From Dehalococcoidales bacterium (GTDB lineage Bacteria; Chloroflexota; Dehalococcoidia; Dehalococcoidales; UBA2162): 35,925 bases of DNA. Each line of letters opens with the position of its first letter. The first letter of the stretch is position 1. Of this stretch, positions 23,356 through 31,991 are shown in pieces. The notes below the pieces were generated by a model that saw nothing but the letters and a program-made list of their open reading frames with translations, was not told the DNA's origin and searched no databases. The stretch is from positions 1-35,925 of the forward strand of contig JAFGCW010000085.1 in the NCBI GenBank assembly GCA_016932435.1, written 5' to 3'. The position numbers and the translations under genes were made by a program.

Positions 23356-24633
23356 CTATTCCCATTTTCTTTCGTCAATAATAGTTTTCGCATCTTCAGG
23401 GATGGCATTATTATCAACGAAGTGGAAACCGTCTATTTTTATTCTACAGGTACTCTGAAAACGGCTACTGATCTCATCCTGTAATGACTCCTTGTCCTGG
23501 ATGTCATTTGTAAGTGCAAGATTCAATATCAGTTCATCGCGCTGCGATTTTCGTCCGACCGTGAACTGGAACCTTGACACCTGGTCGAATCCTTTCACAA
23601 CCTGTTCGGCCTGTCTGGCGACGATAAACATACCGCGTACCTTTACCGCGTCGGTGGTTCTGCCGACTATACCGGTTATCCTGTTCGAAGTTCGTCCGCA
23701 TGGGCAAGGTCCGGTTATATACGAGGATAAATCTCCTGTTCCGAAGCGTATCAGTCCCCAGTCGGGACTGTGAATCGGTGTGACTACGATCTCGCCGATC
23801 TCTCCCGGACCCAGTTGATTACCGGTCTCGGGATCGACTATCTCGATAATGTAGTCGTCCATAAAATGCATCCCGGATTTCTCTTCGCACTCATAGGCGA
23901 TAGCTCCACCTGGTTCGGTGACTGCATAGGCCTGTGATGTAGAAATACCATAATCGTTTTCAAGAATCTGCCGTATCGTGGGAGAAAGAGGTTCGCCGGT
24001 AAACCAAGATTTCTTTACCGCGAAATCATTACTGAAGCTGTATCCCTGTTCCTCCGCGGTATTTATCACCGTCATCAGGAAGCTGGGAGTGCCGACAAAT
24101 CCGGTTACCTTCAGATCTTTCATTATCTGGACCTGGAGGTCAGTGTTGCCGGTCCCGGCTACGACTACGGTAGCCCCACAGTCGCGAATGCCTTCGTGAA
24201 AAAGGATTCCGGCGGGAGACATGTGGTAGGTGAAGGTATTTATCACGATATCACCCTTCCTGAATCCGGCAGCCCAGAATGATTTTGAAAACCATTTTAT
24301 ATCCGGTGACTGTATCTCATACACAGGACCGGGTGATATGAAAACACGTTCCACATTTTCCGGTGGTATAGTAAGGATACCGCCGTAAGGAAGGTCCGAT
24401 TTCTGCATTTCTATAAGGTCGGTCTTACGCTTAATCGGGAGTTTCTCAAGGTCGGATACCGTTTGTATTTCACCGGGACTTACTCCGCAGCTGTCAAGCA
24501 GTTTTTTCACGGCAGGGGCATTATTGTAGGCATGTTCGACTGTGGCGGCCAGTTTGTCGTTAAGGTATTTTTGACGTGTTTCAGGAGCTATCGTTTCGAG
24601 TTCATCGAAATAGTCGCCGTTATTTACAGCCAT
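23356..24633 (-). CDS. Phenylacetate-CoA-ligase-like (PaaK family) protein with altered P-loop
   Basis: 425 residues, adenylate-forming fold of the PaaK family, which converts arylacetates to aryl-CoA with ATP. Family segments include VERVFISPGPVYEIQSP, SWFTGEPLSPTIRQILEN, AYAVTEPGGAIAYECEEKSG, CPCGRTSNRITGIVGRTTD and VKVRGMFIVARQAEQVV. Two oddities: the ATP phosphate-binding loop usually reads SSGTTGKP, but here it is SPGPVYEI; and the end reads IPEDAKTIIDERKW, lacking the usual GK-x-R-V-I-D lysine context. Adenylation may therefore be altered or lost. Last gene of the minus-strand run, overlapping livF by ten bases. Confidence 0.8.
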   Translation of the reverse strand: MAVNNGDYFDELETIAPETRQKYLNDKLAATVEHAYNNAPAVKKLLDSCGVSPGEIQTVSDLEKLPIKRKTDLIEMQKSDLPYGGILTIPPENVERVFISPGPVYEIQSPDIKWFSKSFWAAGFRKGDIVINTFTYHMSPAGILFHEGIRDCGATVVVAGTGNTDLQVQIMKDLKVTGFVGTPSFLMTVINTAEEQGYSFSNDFAVKKSWFTGEPLSPTIRQILENDYGISTSQAYAVTEPGGAIAYECEEKSGMHFMDDYIIEIVDPETGNQLGPGEIGEIVVTPIHSPDWGLIRFGTGDLSSYITGPCPCGRTSNRITGIVGRTTDAVKVRGMFIVARQAEQVVKGFDQVSRFQFTVGRKSQRDELILNLALTNDIQDKESLQDEISSRFQSTCRIKIDGFHFVDNNAIPEDAKTIIDERKWE

Positions 24634-25415
24634 CTCTTCCGCCTCTTATAGTGTTTTATTTCACGATAACTTTTCTTTTCTCCGACGGCCGAAAGACCCA
24701 TATAGAACTCCTTGACATCCTCATTGTTCCTCAGGAAGTCGGCAGAGCCGTCCAGAACAACTCTACCGTTTTCCATCACGTACCCGTAATTGGCGATACT
24801 GAGGGCTATCCTGACATTCTGTTCGACCAGCAGGACGGAGGTCTTCTGCTCGGAGTTGAAACGGTTAATGATATTATATATTTCCTCGACCATCAGAGGA
24901 GCGAGACCGAGTGAAGGTTCATCAAGCATCATCAGCTTAGGAGCAGCCATCATCGCCCGACCGATAACCAGCATCTGCTGTTCACCGCCGGAGAGATAAC
25001 CGGCAATATTATGCCTGAGTTCCTTGAGACGGGGGAAGTACTCGTAGACCATCTCCAGGTCGCGTTTCACGTTTTGACGGTCGGATCGATTATATCCTCC
25101 TACCATCAGATTCTCTTCTGTGTTCAGGTGTTCGAAAACGCGGCGTCCTTCGAGGGCCTGGATGATACCGAGTTTACCTATCTGTTCGGCATTTTTCTTG
25201 TCTATTCTTTCTCCGTCCCACTCGATACTGCCGTCGGTGATTTCGCCTTCTTCGACATGAAGCAGTCCTGATATGGCTTTAAGTGTAGAGCTTTTTCCTG
25301 CTCCGTTGGCGCCAAGCAGGGCTACTATCAGACCGTCTTCCACATTAAGCGAGACGCCGTGCAAAACCCGTACAACATTCAGGTATGTCACCTCAATGTT
25401 ATTCAGTTTGAGCAT
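24624..25415 (-). CDS. livF: Branched-chain amino-acid ABC transporter ATP-binding protein (LivF type)
   Basis: 263 residues. Walker A GANGAGKS (35-42), Q-loop region IIQALEGRRVF, signature LSGGEQQ (141-147), Walker B LMMLDEP (161-167) and H-loop LLVEQNV. Together with LivG it energises the transporter. The gene ends inside the start of the PaaK-like gene, so the two are translationally linked. A GC-rich hairpin separates it from livK. The C-terminal 30 residues are basic and slightly longer than usual. Confidence 0.9.
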   Translation of the reverse strand: MLKLNNIEVTYLNVVRVLHGVSLNVEDGLIVALLGANGAGKSSTLKAISGLLHVEEGEITDGSIEWDGERIDKKNAEQIGKLGIIQALEGRRVFEHLNTEENLMVGGYNRSDRQNVKRDLEMVYEYFPRLKELRHNIAGYLSGGEQQMLVIGRAMMAAPKLMMLDEPSLGLAPLMVEEIYNIINRFNSEQKTSVLLVEQNVRIALSIANYGYVMENGRVVLDGSADFLRNNEDVKEFYMGLSAVGEKKSYREIKHYKRRKRWL

Positions 25416-25434
25416 ACAGAATATTCTCCCGACA

Positions 25435-25465
25435 GGGGCGCTGGAGTATTATCATGCGGCGCCCC
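25435..25465 (-). other. Intercistronic GC hairpin between livK and livF
   Basis: GGGGCGC (25435-25441) pairs with GCGCCCC (25459-25465). On the minus strand it lacks a U tract, so it is more likely an mRNA-stabilising or partly attenuating hairpin behind livK, which would favour higher binding-protein levels. On the plus strand it is followed by TTTGATTTTCT, but no plus-strand gene ends here. Confidence 0.55.
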
Positions 25466-25484
25466 TTTGATTTTCTATTGATAA

Positions 25485-26735
25485 TTAGTCAAATGAATAA
25501 GGAATTAACGGAGCTTCGACCCAGTCGGTAACCGCGACGAGTTCGCCGTCCTGTACCTGGAACACCCTGACCGACTTGGACAGACGGTTGTCCCCAGGAA
25601 CGTAACTTACCGGTCCATGCAGACCTCCGACGTCGTAGTTCTTCAGTTTCTTAAATCCGTATTCTTCAACAATCTGTGGAGTCAGTTCGTCGACATTGTC
25701 AGCACCGACGTGCTCGATGGCGAGTCTCAAAATTTCGGCAACGATAAGGGATTCTGCCCAGGTGGTGATGTAGTCCATGTTGCCGTAGTCTTCGGGATGA
25801 TTGGCATTACAGTATTCCGTCATCTTCGCCATAGCCGGAACGTTATCTCCCCAGTTCACGGTAGGATAAACGCCGTACACGCCTTCGGCATCGTCACCGG
25901 CCAGTTCTACAAGGACGCTGGTGAAACTGGCATGACCACAACCTATCTCCATTCCGGGGTACATGCCCAGCTCTACCGCGTTTTTGACGATGATCGAAGT
26001 AGGTTGGGGAGTACTGGAGATGTAAAGTATGTCCGGATTGAGTTTCTTAATTCGAGTCATACTCTCCATTTCAGATATCGTAGTTGCGGTATGTTCCTCA
26101 TACGCAACGATCTCGATACCTAGTTCATCGGCAAGAGCATCTGCCGCGTCTTTAGCTCCGGAACCGGTTGTGTTGTTCAGGAGGTGCAGGGCCATTTTCG
26201 GCTTGCCTGAACCTTCCCAGATATTGTCGAGATAATATTTGGCAAAGGCAGCCCAGTCATCACCGTAGTCAGGCATCTGTGCATAGATGTGCTTCGGCGG
26301 ATTGGTCAGTACCGGCGAGCTGAAGACGGCGAATCCGGGGAATTCAGCACGGTTGGCAACTTCTGCGGATGCCATCATCATTTTGGACGAACAGGTAGTG
26401 AAGAGCAGGGCGTCACTGTCGATAAATTCATTAACGATGGTCGTGGCTGTTGCCGCATCATACTTGTTGTCCCGCCAGACTACATTTACCGGAACTCCGG
26501 CAACACCGCCGAGTTCCTCGTTGATGTATTTGAAGCAATCGAGTTTGCCGTCGCCCATCGGACGGCCTTTCTCGGCAGCGGGACCGGTGAAGCAGATGCT
26601 GTAACCGATCGTTACCGATGCCTGTTCTTCCGTGTCCTCGTCACCACCGCAGCCTGCTGAAATCAGAGGCATTGCAGTAATGATTAATGCCATCAAGGTT
26701 ATGAGGATAATTTTTACAGGTCTTTTCAAGTTCAT
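25485..26735 (-). CDS. livK: Branched-chain amino-acid ABC transporter substrate-binding lipoprotein (LivK type)
   Basis: 416 residues. Signal peptide with a lipobox ending ISAGC (lipidated Cys 29) after a hydrophobic stretch (about 8-27), then a low-complexity acidic linker. The mature part has the type I periplasmic binding fold: TIGYSICFTGPAAEKGRPMG at the start, VVWRDNKYDAATATTIVNEF, and the hinge LLFTTCSSKMM. AAAGGAG stands about ten bases before the ATG. It would be anchored to the outer face of the cytoplasmic membrane. Specificity for amino acids or aromatic acids cannot be told from the sequence. Confidence 0.9.
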   Translation of the reverse strand: MNLKRPVKIILITLMALIITAMPLISAGCGGDEDTEEQASVTIGYSICFTGPAAEKGRPMGDGKLDCFKYINEELGGVAGVPVNVVWRDNKYDAATATTIVNEFIDSDALLFTTCSSKMMMASAEVANRAEFPGFAVFSSPVLTNPPKHIYAQMPDYGDDWAAFAKYYLDNIWEGSGKPKMALHLLNNTTGSGAKDAADALADELGIEIVAYEEHTATTISEMESMTRIKKLNPDILYISSTPQPTSIIVKNAVELGMYPGMEIGCGHASFTSVLVELAGDDAEGVYGVYPTVNWGDNVPAMAKMTEYCNANHPEDYGNMDYITTWAESLIVAEILRLAIEHVGADNVDELTPQIVEEYGFKKLKNYDVGGLHGPVSYVPGDNRLSKSVRVFQVQDGELVAVTDWVEAPLIPYSFD

Positions 26736-26820
26736 TTCGCTTTCTCCTTTCAGTTATGTGGGATTTGTAGTATATATATAAATCACATGAGTGCGTCCTC
26801 CGTAAAAACTTATTATATCA

Positions 26821-27873
26821 TCAGTATGAAAACGGCCAAAGCCTGTAAGAAGCCTTGAACAACTGCCACCTGTGGGATATTCCTCTTGGTTCCAGGATAA
26901 GGAACAGGATGATTGCCAGTCCGAATATGACAGGACCGATGCCGGTAGTAAAACCTGCGGGTAAAGCAAAAGCAGACTCAAGCATCGGAGAGAGGTAGGT
27001 TATCAATTGTTCCAGCAGGCGTATGAAAAGAACGCCGAAGATAGGTCCTATAGTGGTTCCCAGACCACCGATGATTATCATACCTACCCATATTATAGAA
27101 TCCGACACCGGGAAGTTCTCATGACTGAGAGAACCCCAGTAGCAATGTGCCATAAGCGAACCGGCAATACCGGCAAGGAAACATCCGATGAAAAAAGCCA
27201 GGAGTTTATACCTGAAGAGGTTGATGCCCATTACTTCTGCGGCAAGGTCGTTGTCCCGTACAGCAACGAAAGCTCTGCCGACTCGTGTCCGGGCAAGATT
27301 CTTGGCACCGAATATCACCAGTACCGTAATAATCAATATCAGGTAGAACTGACTCGTCTGGCTGTCGAAACTTATACCTCCAAGCGTTGCTACCGGGGCG
27401 ATCATACCGTTGTGACCTCCGGTCACACTCGTCCAGTGCTCGATTACCCAGATGATGATTATCTGTGCAGCAATAGTGCTTATCGCGAGGTAGAATCCCT
27501 TCACTCTCACTGACGGGATACCGAAAACCAGGCCTACAAGGCCTGCTAACAGTCCTGCCGAAATAAAGGCTATGGGAAAGGGAAGGTCCAGCCTGCTTGT
27601 GAGTACTGCCGAGGTATAAGCACCTACGGCAACGAAACCGGCATGGCCGATAGATAACTGACCGCAGTATCCGGTGAGGATGTTCAGTCCGGTAACAGTG
27701 ATTATCGTTATCAGAATAAGGTTGGATACGGACAACCACCGGTTTCCCATCCACAGAGGAAGCGTAAACAGCACCACCAGCAACAGGATAAGCATTGCCC
27801 AGTGAGTTTTAGTGCGGAAGATCGCCATATCTTCCGCATATGCATAATTACGAGTACCTGCCGGTAGGTCCAA
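26821..27873 (-). CDS. livM: Branched-chain amino-acid ABC transporter permease (LivM type)
   Basis: 350 residues with about nine to ten predicted transmembrane helices. The conserved LivM core is visible: LTGYCGQLSIGHAGFVAVGAY near residue 70, FGIPSVRVKGFYLAISTIA, and GRAFVAVRDNDLAAEVMGIN, the cytoplasmic coupling loop that contacts the ATPase. The N-terminal 26 residues before the first helix are short and polar; an internal ATG at codon 16 is an alternative start. It starts five bases after the livH stop, so they are cotranslated. Forms the heterodimeric channel with LivH. Confidence 0.9.
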   Translation of the reverse strand: MDLPAGTRNYAYAEDMAIFRTKTHWAMLILLLVVLFTLPLWMGNRWLSVSNLILITIITVTGLNILTGYCGQLSIGHAGFVAVGAYTSAVLTSRLDLPFPIAFISAGLLAGLVGLVFGIPSVRVKGFYLAISTIAAQIIIIWVIEHWTSVTGGHNGMIAPVATLGGISFDSQTSQFYLILIITVLVIFGAKNLARTRVGRAFVAVRDNDLAAEVMGINLFRYKLLAFFIGCFLAGIAGSLMAHCYWGSLSHENFPVSDSIIWVGMIIIGGLGTTIGPIFGVLFIRLLEQLITYLSPMLESAFALPAGFTTGIGPVIFGLAIILFLILEPRGISHRWQLFKASYRLWPFSY

Positions 27874-27878
27874 TACTC

Positions 27879-28760
27879 CTATATCCTTTCTATTCTTTCT
27901 TCACCGAATAAACCGTACGGTTTGATAAACATGACGAGTATAATCATAACGAAGGGAATTACCCTGCTGATACCCTGCCATGTAACAGGAGAGAGGTATC
28001 CTCCTCCGAGGTTTTCAGCCAGTCCTATTATCGGGCCGGCGATTATCGCTCCGGTGAAAGAATCAAGTCCACCGAGTATGACGACAGAGAATGACTTGAA
28101 TCCTGTCTCAACAAGCCCGTAGGTGATCCCGCCGATACTTGACATAAGTATACCTCCGAAAGCGGCAAGAACACAAGCCAGCATCCATGACCAGCTAAAT
28201 ATCCGGGTTACCGGTATTCCGCATGCCTGGACTGCCATCTGGTCGTCGGCGGTGGCTCTCATCGCGATCCCGGTTTTATGATATTTGAAGAAAAGAGATA
28301 AGAGTCCGAACAATACCAGTGATATCCCTGCTGCCCATAGATATTCCTGTGAGACCACCGCTGTGCCTATATGTACGGGTTCATCAGGGAATATCTGTGG
28401 CAGGGCGCCGACACTCTTCGGCCAGAAAAGGTGTACCAACCCTTCGAAAACAAAAGCCATGCCAAGGGTTACCGCTATCAGTGATAAAATCGGCTGGGCG
28501 ATTAACGGGCGAAGAATAAATCTTTCGGCGACCCATCCCAGGGCAAGGGAAAAAATCAATACGATGATGAGACCAAGCCATATGGGAAGACCGACAGATT
28601 CGAGCATTCCGTAGGTGAACCATGAAAGCAGCAATACCATCTGACCGAGAGCCAGGTTGGCTACGCCGCTTGATTTCCAGACCAGTACGAATCCCAGTGC
28701 TATGAGAGCATATACCATTCCTACTGTAAGACCTGTCATTGTATATTGCAGGAATTCCAT
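27879..28760 (-). CDS. livH: Branched-chain amino-acid ABC transporter permease (LivH type)
   Basis: 293 residues, about eight transmembrane helices. Typical LivH start (MEFLQYTMTGLTVGMVYALI), the SGVANLALGQMVLLLSWFTY segment, the coupling loop GIAMRATADDQMAVQACGIP and the terminal FVMIILVMFIKPYGLFGEERIERI. Separated from the acyl-CoA synthetase by 27 bases, so it belongs to the same transcript and would be under control of the same RNA leader. Confidence 0.92.
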   Translation of the reverse strand: MEFLQYTMTGLTVGMVYALIALGFVLVWKSSGVANLALGQMVLLLSWFTYGMLESVGLPIWLGLIIVLIFSLALGWVAERFILRPLIAQPILSLIAVTLGMAFVFEGLVHLFWPKSVGALPQIFPDEPVHIGTAVVSQEYLWAAGISLVLFGLLSLFFKYHKTGIAMRATADDQMAVQACGIPVTRIFSWSWMLACVLAAFGGILMSSIGGITYGLVETGFKSFSVVILGGLDSFTGAIIAGPIIGLAENLGGGYLSPVTWQGISRVIPFVMIILVMFIKPYGLFGEERIERI

Positions 28761-28787
28761 TATTTATATAAATCCTTTCCGGGCTTA

Positions 28788-30713
28788 TTATATGTCCCAG
28801 ACATGAATACTGGTGGTCACAGTACCGGTTCGACCGTCACGGTAGGTCACGGCGGCTTCTACCTTTATCTCACCGCCATCTCCGTAGATTCCTTTTATCA
28901 GGGTATGATATCTTTCTTCCATGAATTCTCGCCTCAGCTTCCTGGTCCTGGTTAACTCGGCTTCATCCGCGTCGAATTCCTTATGCAGCAATACGAACCT
29001 CTGTACCCGTGCCCCTTCCGGTAAATAACTGTTAACCCGTTCGAGGTCATGGTGTATAAGATCGGCGACCTGCTCCTTCTGCGATAAGTCGACAAACGTA
29101 GTATACGTTATATGGTTCCGTTCTGCCCACTTGCCGACCATCGAAAAATCCATATTAATAATAGCGGAAACGAAATCTTTGTCCTTTCCGCCAATAACCA
29201 TAACATCCTTGATATAGGGGCTGAAGCGCAGTCTTCCCTCGATGTACTGAGGAGCGTACCTTGTCCCGTTGCTCAGTTCACCCATATGGTCGAGTCTGTC
29301 CATAAATATCAGGTGGCCGTTATCATTGATACTGACCGCATCTCCTGTATAACACCAGCCGTTTTTCAGCGTTTCACGTGTTTTTTCTTCATTATGGAGG
29401 TATCCACTGAACATAGAGACACTTCGCACCAGCATTTCTCCCTCGTCGGTTACCCTGACCTCGGTATCCAGGGCCGGCCTTCCCACACTTTCGAAGTCGA
29501 TTTCACCTTTTCCATGCGATGATATAAGACCGGCTTCGGTGCTGGCGTAGTTCTGTCGTAACTCTATTCCGATTGCATGGATCAGTCGGAATGTGTCCAG
29601 GCTTAACACCGAGCCACCGGTAACGGCGAACCTGACATTACTCAATCCCAGCCGGTCTTTCAATGGTCTGAAAAGCAGGTAATAGGCGATAAATGACATT
29701 ATCTTCCATAACAGGTTCGGTTTTTTGTTGGCGAATCCCAGTTCGGCCAGTTTATAGCCGGTCGGCATGAACAGGTTATAGAAGAAACGCTTTATCGGAT
29801 GGGCGTCCATTACCTTTACCTGGATTTCTCTGACCAGGCTTTCCCACTGGCGGGGACCGTAGATAACGAAATTCGGTCCGACTTCACGGGTATCTTCGGC
29901 GATGGTGTCCGGTTCTTCTGGGAAATTAATCCTGGCGCCGGTCAGCAGGTGAGGAATCGTAGCGAAGAAACTGTCACCTACCCATGCAGCAGGAAAGTTA
30001 GAAATCAGGTCGTCGTTATTGTCAATAGGATAACGGCTAATAAATCCTCTGGCGGTGCTGACAAGTGCCTGGTGGGTAATCTCAGCCCCCTTGGGAAGGC
30101 CTGTGGTACCGGAGGTGTAGTAAATGAAGGCAGTATCGTCTTCTTTTCCTTCGGATACGTTTTTTTCGAAAAGCCCGGGACTGGAGTGTTCATAGTCTGT
30201 TCCAAGCTTCAGCACTTCGTTGAAACTTATCAGTAATGGGTCATCGTAGTTTTTCAGTCCCTTAGGATCCCAGTAGATTACTTTCCTGATTTCGGGAAGT
30301 TCTTCTCTTATTTCAAGGAATTTATCCACCTGTTCCTGGTCGTTGGCAATGGCGAACTTTGCCCCGGAATGAGTAACGATATATTTAACCTCCGAAGGTA
30401 TCGAATCGACAAATATTCCGGTAGCGATTCCTCCGGCAGCCTGGACAGCGAATTCACCCCAGAACCACTCGGGCTCGTTATCGCCGATGATACAGACGAT
30501 ATCTCCCTTTTTCAGTCCAAGACTTATAAGACCAAGAGAGAAATACTTCACTTTTTCATAGTACTCATTCCAGCTGTATCGGTGCCAGATACCGAGTTCC
30601 TTCATGCACATGGCCGGTCGGTCGCCCCATTTTTCGCAGTTCTGAAGGATGAGTTGGGGGATTGTCTTGTTATAACTGTCTGCCTGTATATATTCTCTTG
30701 TTTTTACACTCAT
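28788..30713 (-). CDS. AMP-dependent acyl-CoA synthetase (long-chain / FadD15-like)
   Basis: 641 residues. It activates a carboxylic acid with ATP to acyl-AMP, then forms acyl-CoA. Motifs: P-loop YTSGTTGLPKG (199-209), NFPAAWVGDSFFA, the YASTEAG motif, and YTGDAVSINDNGHLIFMDRLDH with the ATP-binding Asp. The C-terminus has the motif ELTRTRKLRREF in place of the usual catalytic GK-x-x-R region; the position of a catalytic Lys is uncertain. First gene after the RNA leader and followed by the Liv genes, so its acid may be what the transporter imports, such as an aryl or branched acid. Start ATG lies about 25 bases after the leader terminator; its ribosome binding site is weak. Confidence 0.88.
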   Translation of the reverse strand: MSVKTREYIQADSYNKTIPQLILQNCEKWGDRPAMCMKELGIWHRYSWNEYYEKVKYFSLGLISLGLKKGDIVCIIGDNEPEWFWGEFAVQAAGGIATGIFVDSIPSEVKYIVTHSGAKFAIANDQEQVDKFLEIREELPEIRKVIYWDPKGLKNYDDPLLISFNEVLKLGTDYEHSSPGLFEKNVSEGKEDDTAFIYYTSGTTGLPKGAEITHQALVSTARGFISRYPIDNNDDLISNFPAAWVGDSFFATIPHLLTGARINFPEEPDTIAEDTREVGPNFVIYGPRQWESLVREIQVKVMDAHPIKRFFYNLFMPTGYKLAELGFANKKPNLLWKIMSFIAYYLLFRPLKDRLGLSNVRFAVTGGSVLSLDTFRLIHAIGIELRQNYASTEAGLISSHGKGEIDFESVGRPALDTEVRVTDEGEMLVRSVSMFSGYLHNEEKTRETLKNGWCYTGDAVSINDNGHLIFMDRLDHMGELSNGTRYAPQYIEGRLRFSPYIKDVMVIGGKDKDFVSAIINMDFSMVGKWAERNHITYTTFVDLSQKEQVADLIHHDLERVNSYLPEGARVQRFVLLHKEFDADEAELTRTRKLRREFMEERYHTLIKGIYGDGGEIKVEAAVTYRDGRTGTVTTSIHVWDI

Positions 30714-30737
30714 TGTTATATCTTGAAGTATTAAATA

Positions 30738-30768
30738 AAAAGGTACCTCTGCTCGAGAGGTACCTTTT
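30738..30768 (-). terminator. Terminator hairpin in the leader of the acyl-CoA synthetase
   Basis: AAAAGGTACCTCT (30738-30750) pairs perfectly with AGAGGTACCTTTT (30756-30768), 13 bp with a five-base loop. On the minus strand the U run TTTTTATTT follows, about 25 bases before the start codon. Its position in front of the gene implies attenuation rather than termination of an upstream gene. The stem is symmetric, so it could work on either strand. Confidence 0.8.
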
Positions 30769-30773
30769 GTCGA

Positions 30774-30879
30774 TCCATTAACTATAGAAGTCGTTAATGA
30801 CTTTCCTGCCCCTCAAGCGCACCTAGATGCGCCTGGTAAAGACGAACTTACGTTCTCCGTGTTTCACAGTCGACTTTAC
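30774..30879 (-). ncRNA. Candidate riboswitch-like RNA leader of the acyl-CoA synthetase-liv operon
   Basis: Read on the minus strand: an outer helix GTAAAG/CTTTAC (30874-30879 with 30836-30841) encloses two hairpins, CTGTG-AAA-CACGG (30857-30869) and GAAC-GTAA-GTTC (30844-30855), a three-way junction. Directly after comes an 8-bp hairpin CAGGCGCA/TGCGCTTG (30814-30835, one G-U pair). Then an H-type pseudoknot: AAGTC/GACTT (30788-30803) whose loop CATTAAC pairs with GTTAATG (30776-30782). The terminator begins seven bases later. This is the architecture of an aptamer plus transcriptional expression platform. I match it to no riboswitch family I know; it lacks T-box, SAM, FMN, TPP and B12 consensus sequences. 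Confidence 0.6.
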
Positions 30880-30955
30880 ACTCATAATTATCGCATAGCT
30901 TACTATAATCAGGAATAATTTGTCAAAGCTGAATAAGGTGGGGTTTGCAGACTTT

Positions 30956-31390
30956 TCATCGATTACCGGAATCATTGATAGGAATGGTTGTCCCGGTTGC
31001 TTTTGCTATCAGTTTACCGTCTTTTCCTGAGACAGTCATCTCTGATACAGCTGCCCGTCTTCCGCTCTTCAGCACACGGCATTCACCGATAAGTTCATCG
31101 CCTACCTCCGGAGCGGCCATGAAATGGATATTAATCTGGGAGGCTACACTTGGAAAGTTCAGGGAATTTGTCGCATAGGCGAATGCCTGGTCTACCAGCG
31201 ACATTATGATGCCGCCGAAAATGTAACCGTTGAAATTCAGGTATTCTTTTTTCACCGGCATTCTGACTTTTGCATAACCCGGTGTAAACTCTACCAGTTT
31301 CATATCCAGAAAAGACGCGATGGGTTCATCTCTTCCTCTCGTCTTTAATTCCTGTACAAAGTCTTGTTCCGGTTTTGGACTCATTTGCAT
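30956..31390 (-). CDS. Hotdog-fold acyl-CoA thioesterase (PaaI-like)
   Basis: 144 residues. Hotdog-fold thioesterase hydrolysing acyl- or aryl-CoA. Seen: MKLVEFTPGYAKVRMPVKK, the central helix motif NFNGYIFGGIIMSLVDQAFAYA with the catalytic Asp of LVD (family HGG is replaced by FGG), then the sheet VASQINIHFMAAPEVGDELIGECR. It follows iorB with a four-base gap, so it is part of the ior transcript. It may release acids from the CoA thioesters made by IorAB. Two possible ATG starts are two codons apart. Confidence 0.85.
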   Translation of the reverse strand: MQMSPKPEQDFVQELKTRGRDEPIASFLDMKLVEFTPGYAKVRMPVKKEYLNFNGYIFGGIIMSLVDQAFAYATNSLNFPSVASQINIHFMAAPEVGDELIGECRVLKSGRRAAVSEMTVSGKDGKLIAKATGTTIPINDSGNR

Positions 31391-31394
31391 CCGA

Positions 31395-31991
31395 TCAATT
31401 TATTGTTTTTCGTATGTTTTCAGCTCCAAGAGAAAACGCCTTAAGACTCGACTCTATGAAATCCGGTCTTAGTCTGCTGCGTATATCACCGGACCAGATC
31501 GATTCTTCCAGGTCCAGAAATACTGACAGGGCGCCAATCATCACCATATTAAGCGCGCGTAAATTACCTGCTTCCCTGCAGATATCTGTTGCCGGAATAA
31601 GGTGCATATTTTCCGTGTGAGCTGTAATAGTACCGATAAGCTCTTCATGGGTTGGGTAAGACATATCCATTGATAGCAGAGAAGCCGGAGGAATTTCAAC
31701 ATCGGCAACCATAGCGGTTCCTTTCGGTTTCAGGTAGTGTGACCAGCGTGCTGCTTCGAGTTTCTCAAATCCTACCAGGTAATCAACCTCTCCCAGCTTG
31801 ATTATTGGCGAGAACACCTGCTCTCCCCAGCGAACGTGGCTGACAACACTGCCGCCACGCTGTGCCATACCGATGGAATCTGTCTTTTTCACGTCGTACC
31901 CGTTATTCATGCCTATTTCGGCAACAGTATCGCTGGCAAGGATGACTCCCTGGCCGCCGACTCCAACTACCAGTATGTTTTCGTTTTTCAT
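31395..31991 (-). CDS. iorB: Indolepyruvate:ferredoxin oxidoreductase, beta subunit
   Basis: 198 residues, start ATG overlapping the iorA stop (TAATG). A gamma-type 2-oxoacid oxidoreductase domain: NILVVGVGGQGVILASDTVA (4-23), the KKTDSIGMAQRGGSVVSHVRWG segment around residues 35-56 and FSPIIKLGEVDYLVGFE. Together with IorA it oxidatively decarboxylates aryl- or other 2-oxo acids to acyl-CoA with reduction of ferredoxin, in the cytoplasm of anaerobes. Longer in-frame extensions upstream run inside iorA and are not credible. Confidence 0.92.
   Translation of the reverse strand: MKNENILVVGVGGQGVILASDTVAEIGMNNGYDVKKTDSIGMAQRGGSVVSHVRWGEQVFSPIIKLGEVDYLVGFEKLEAARWSHYLKPKGTAMVADVEIPPASLLSMDMSYPTHEELIGTITAHTENMHLIPATDICREAGNLRALNMVMIGALSVFLDLEESIWSGDIRSRLRPDFIESSLKAFSLGAENIRKTIN

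Noticed and set aside
30737..30768. T-box antiterminator because of GGTACC
   Set aside because: The T-box consensus around that core (GGGTGG-N-ACCGCG) is absent, the two strands are simple inverted copies, and no specifier stem I is present.
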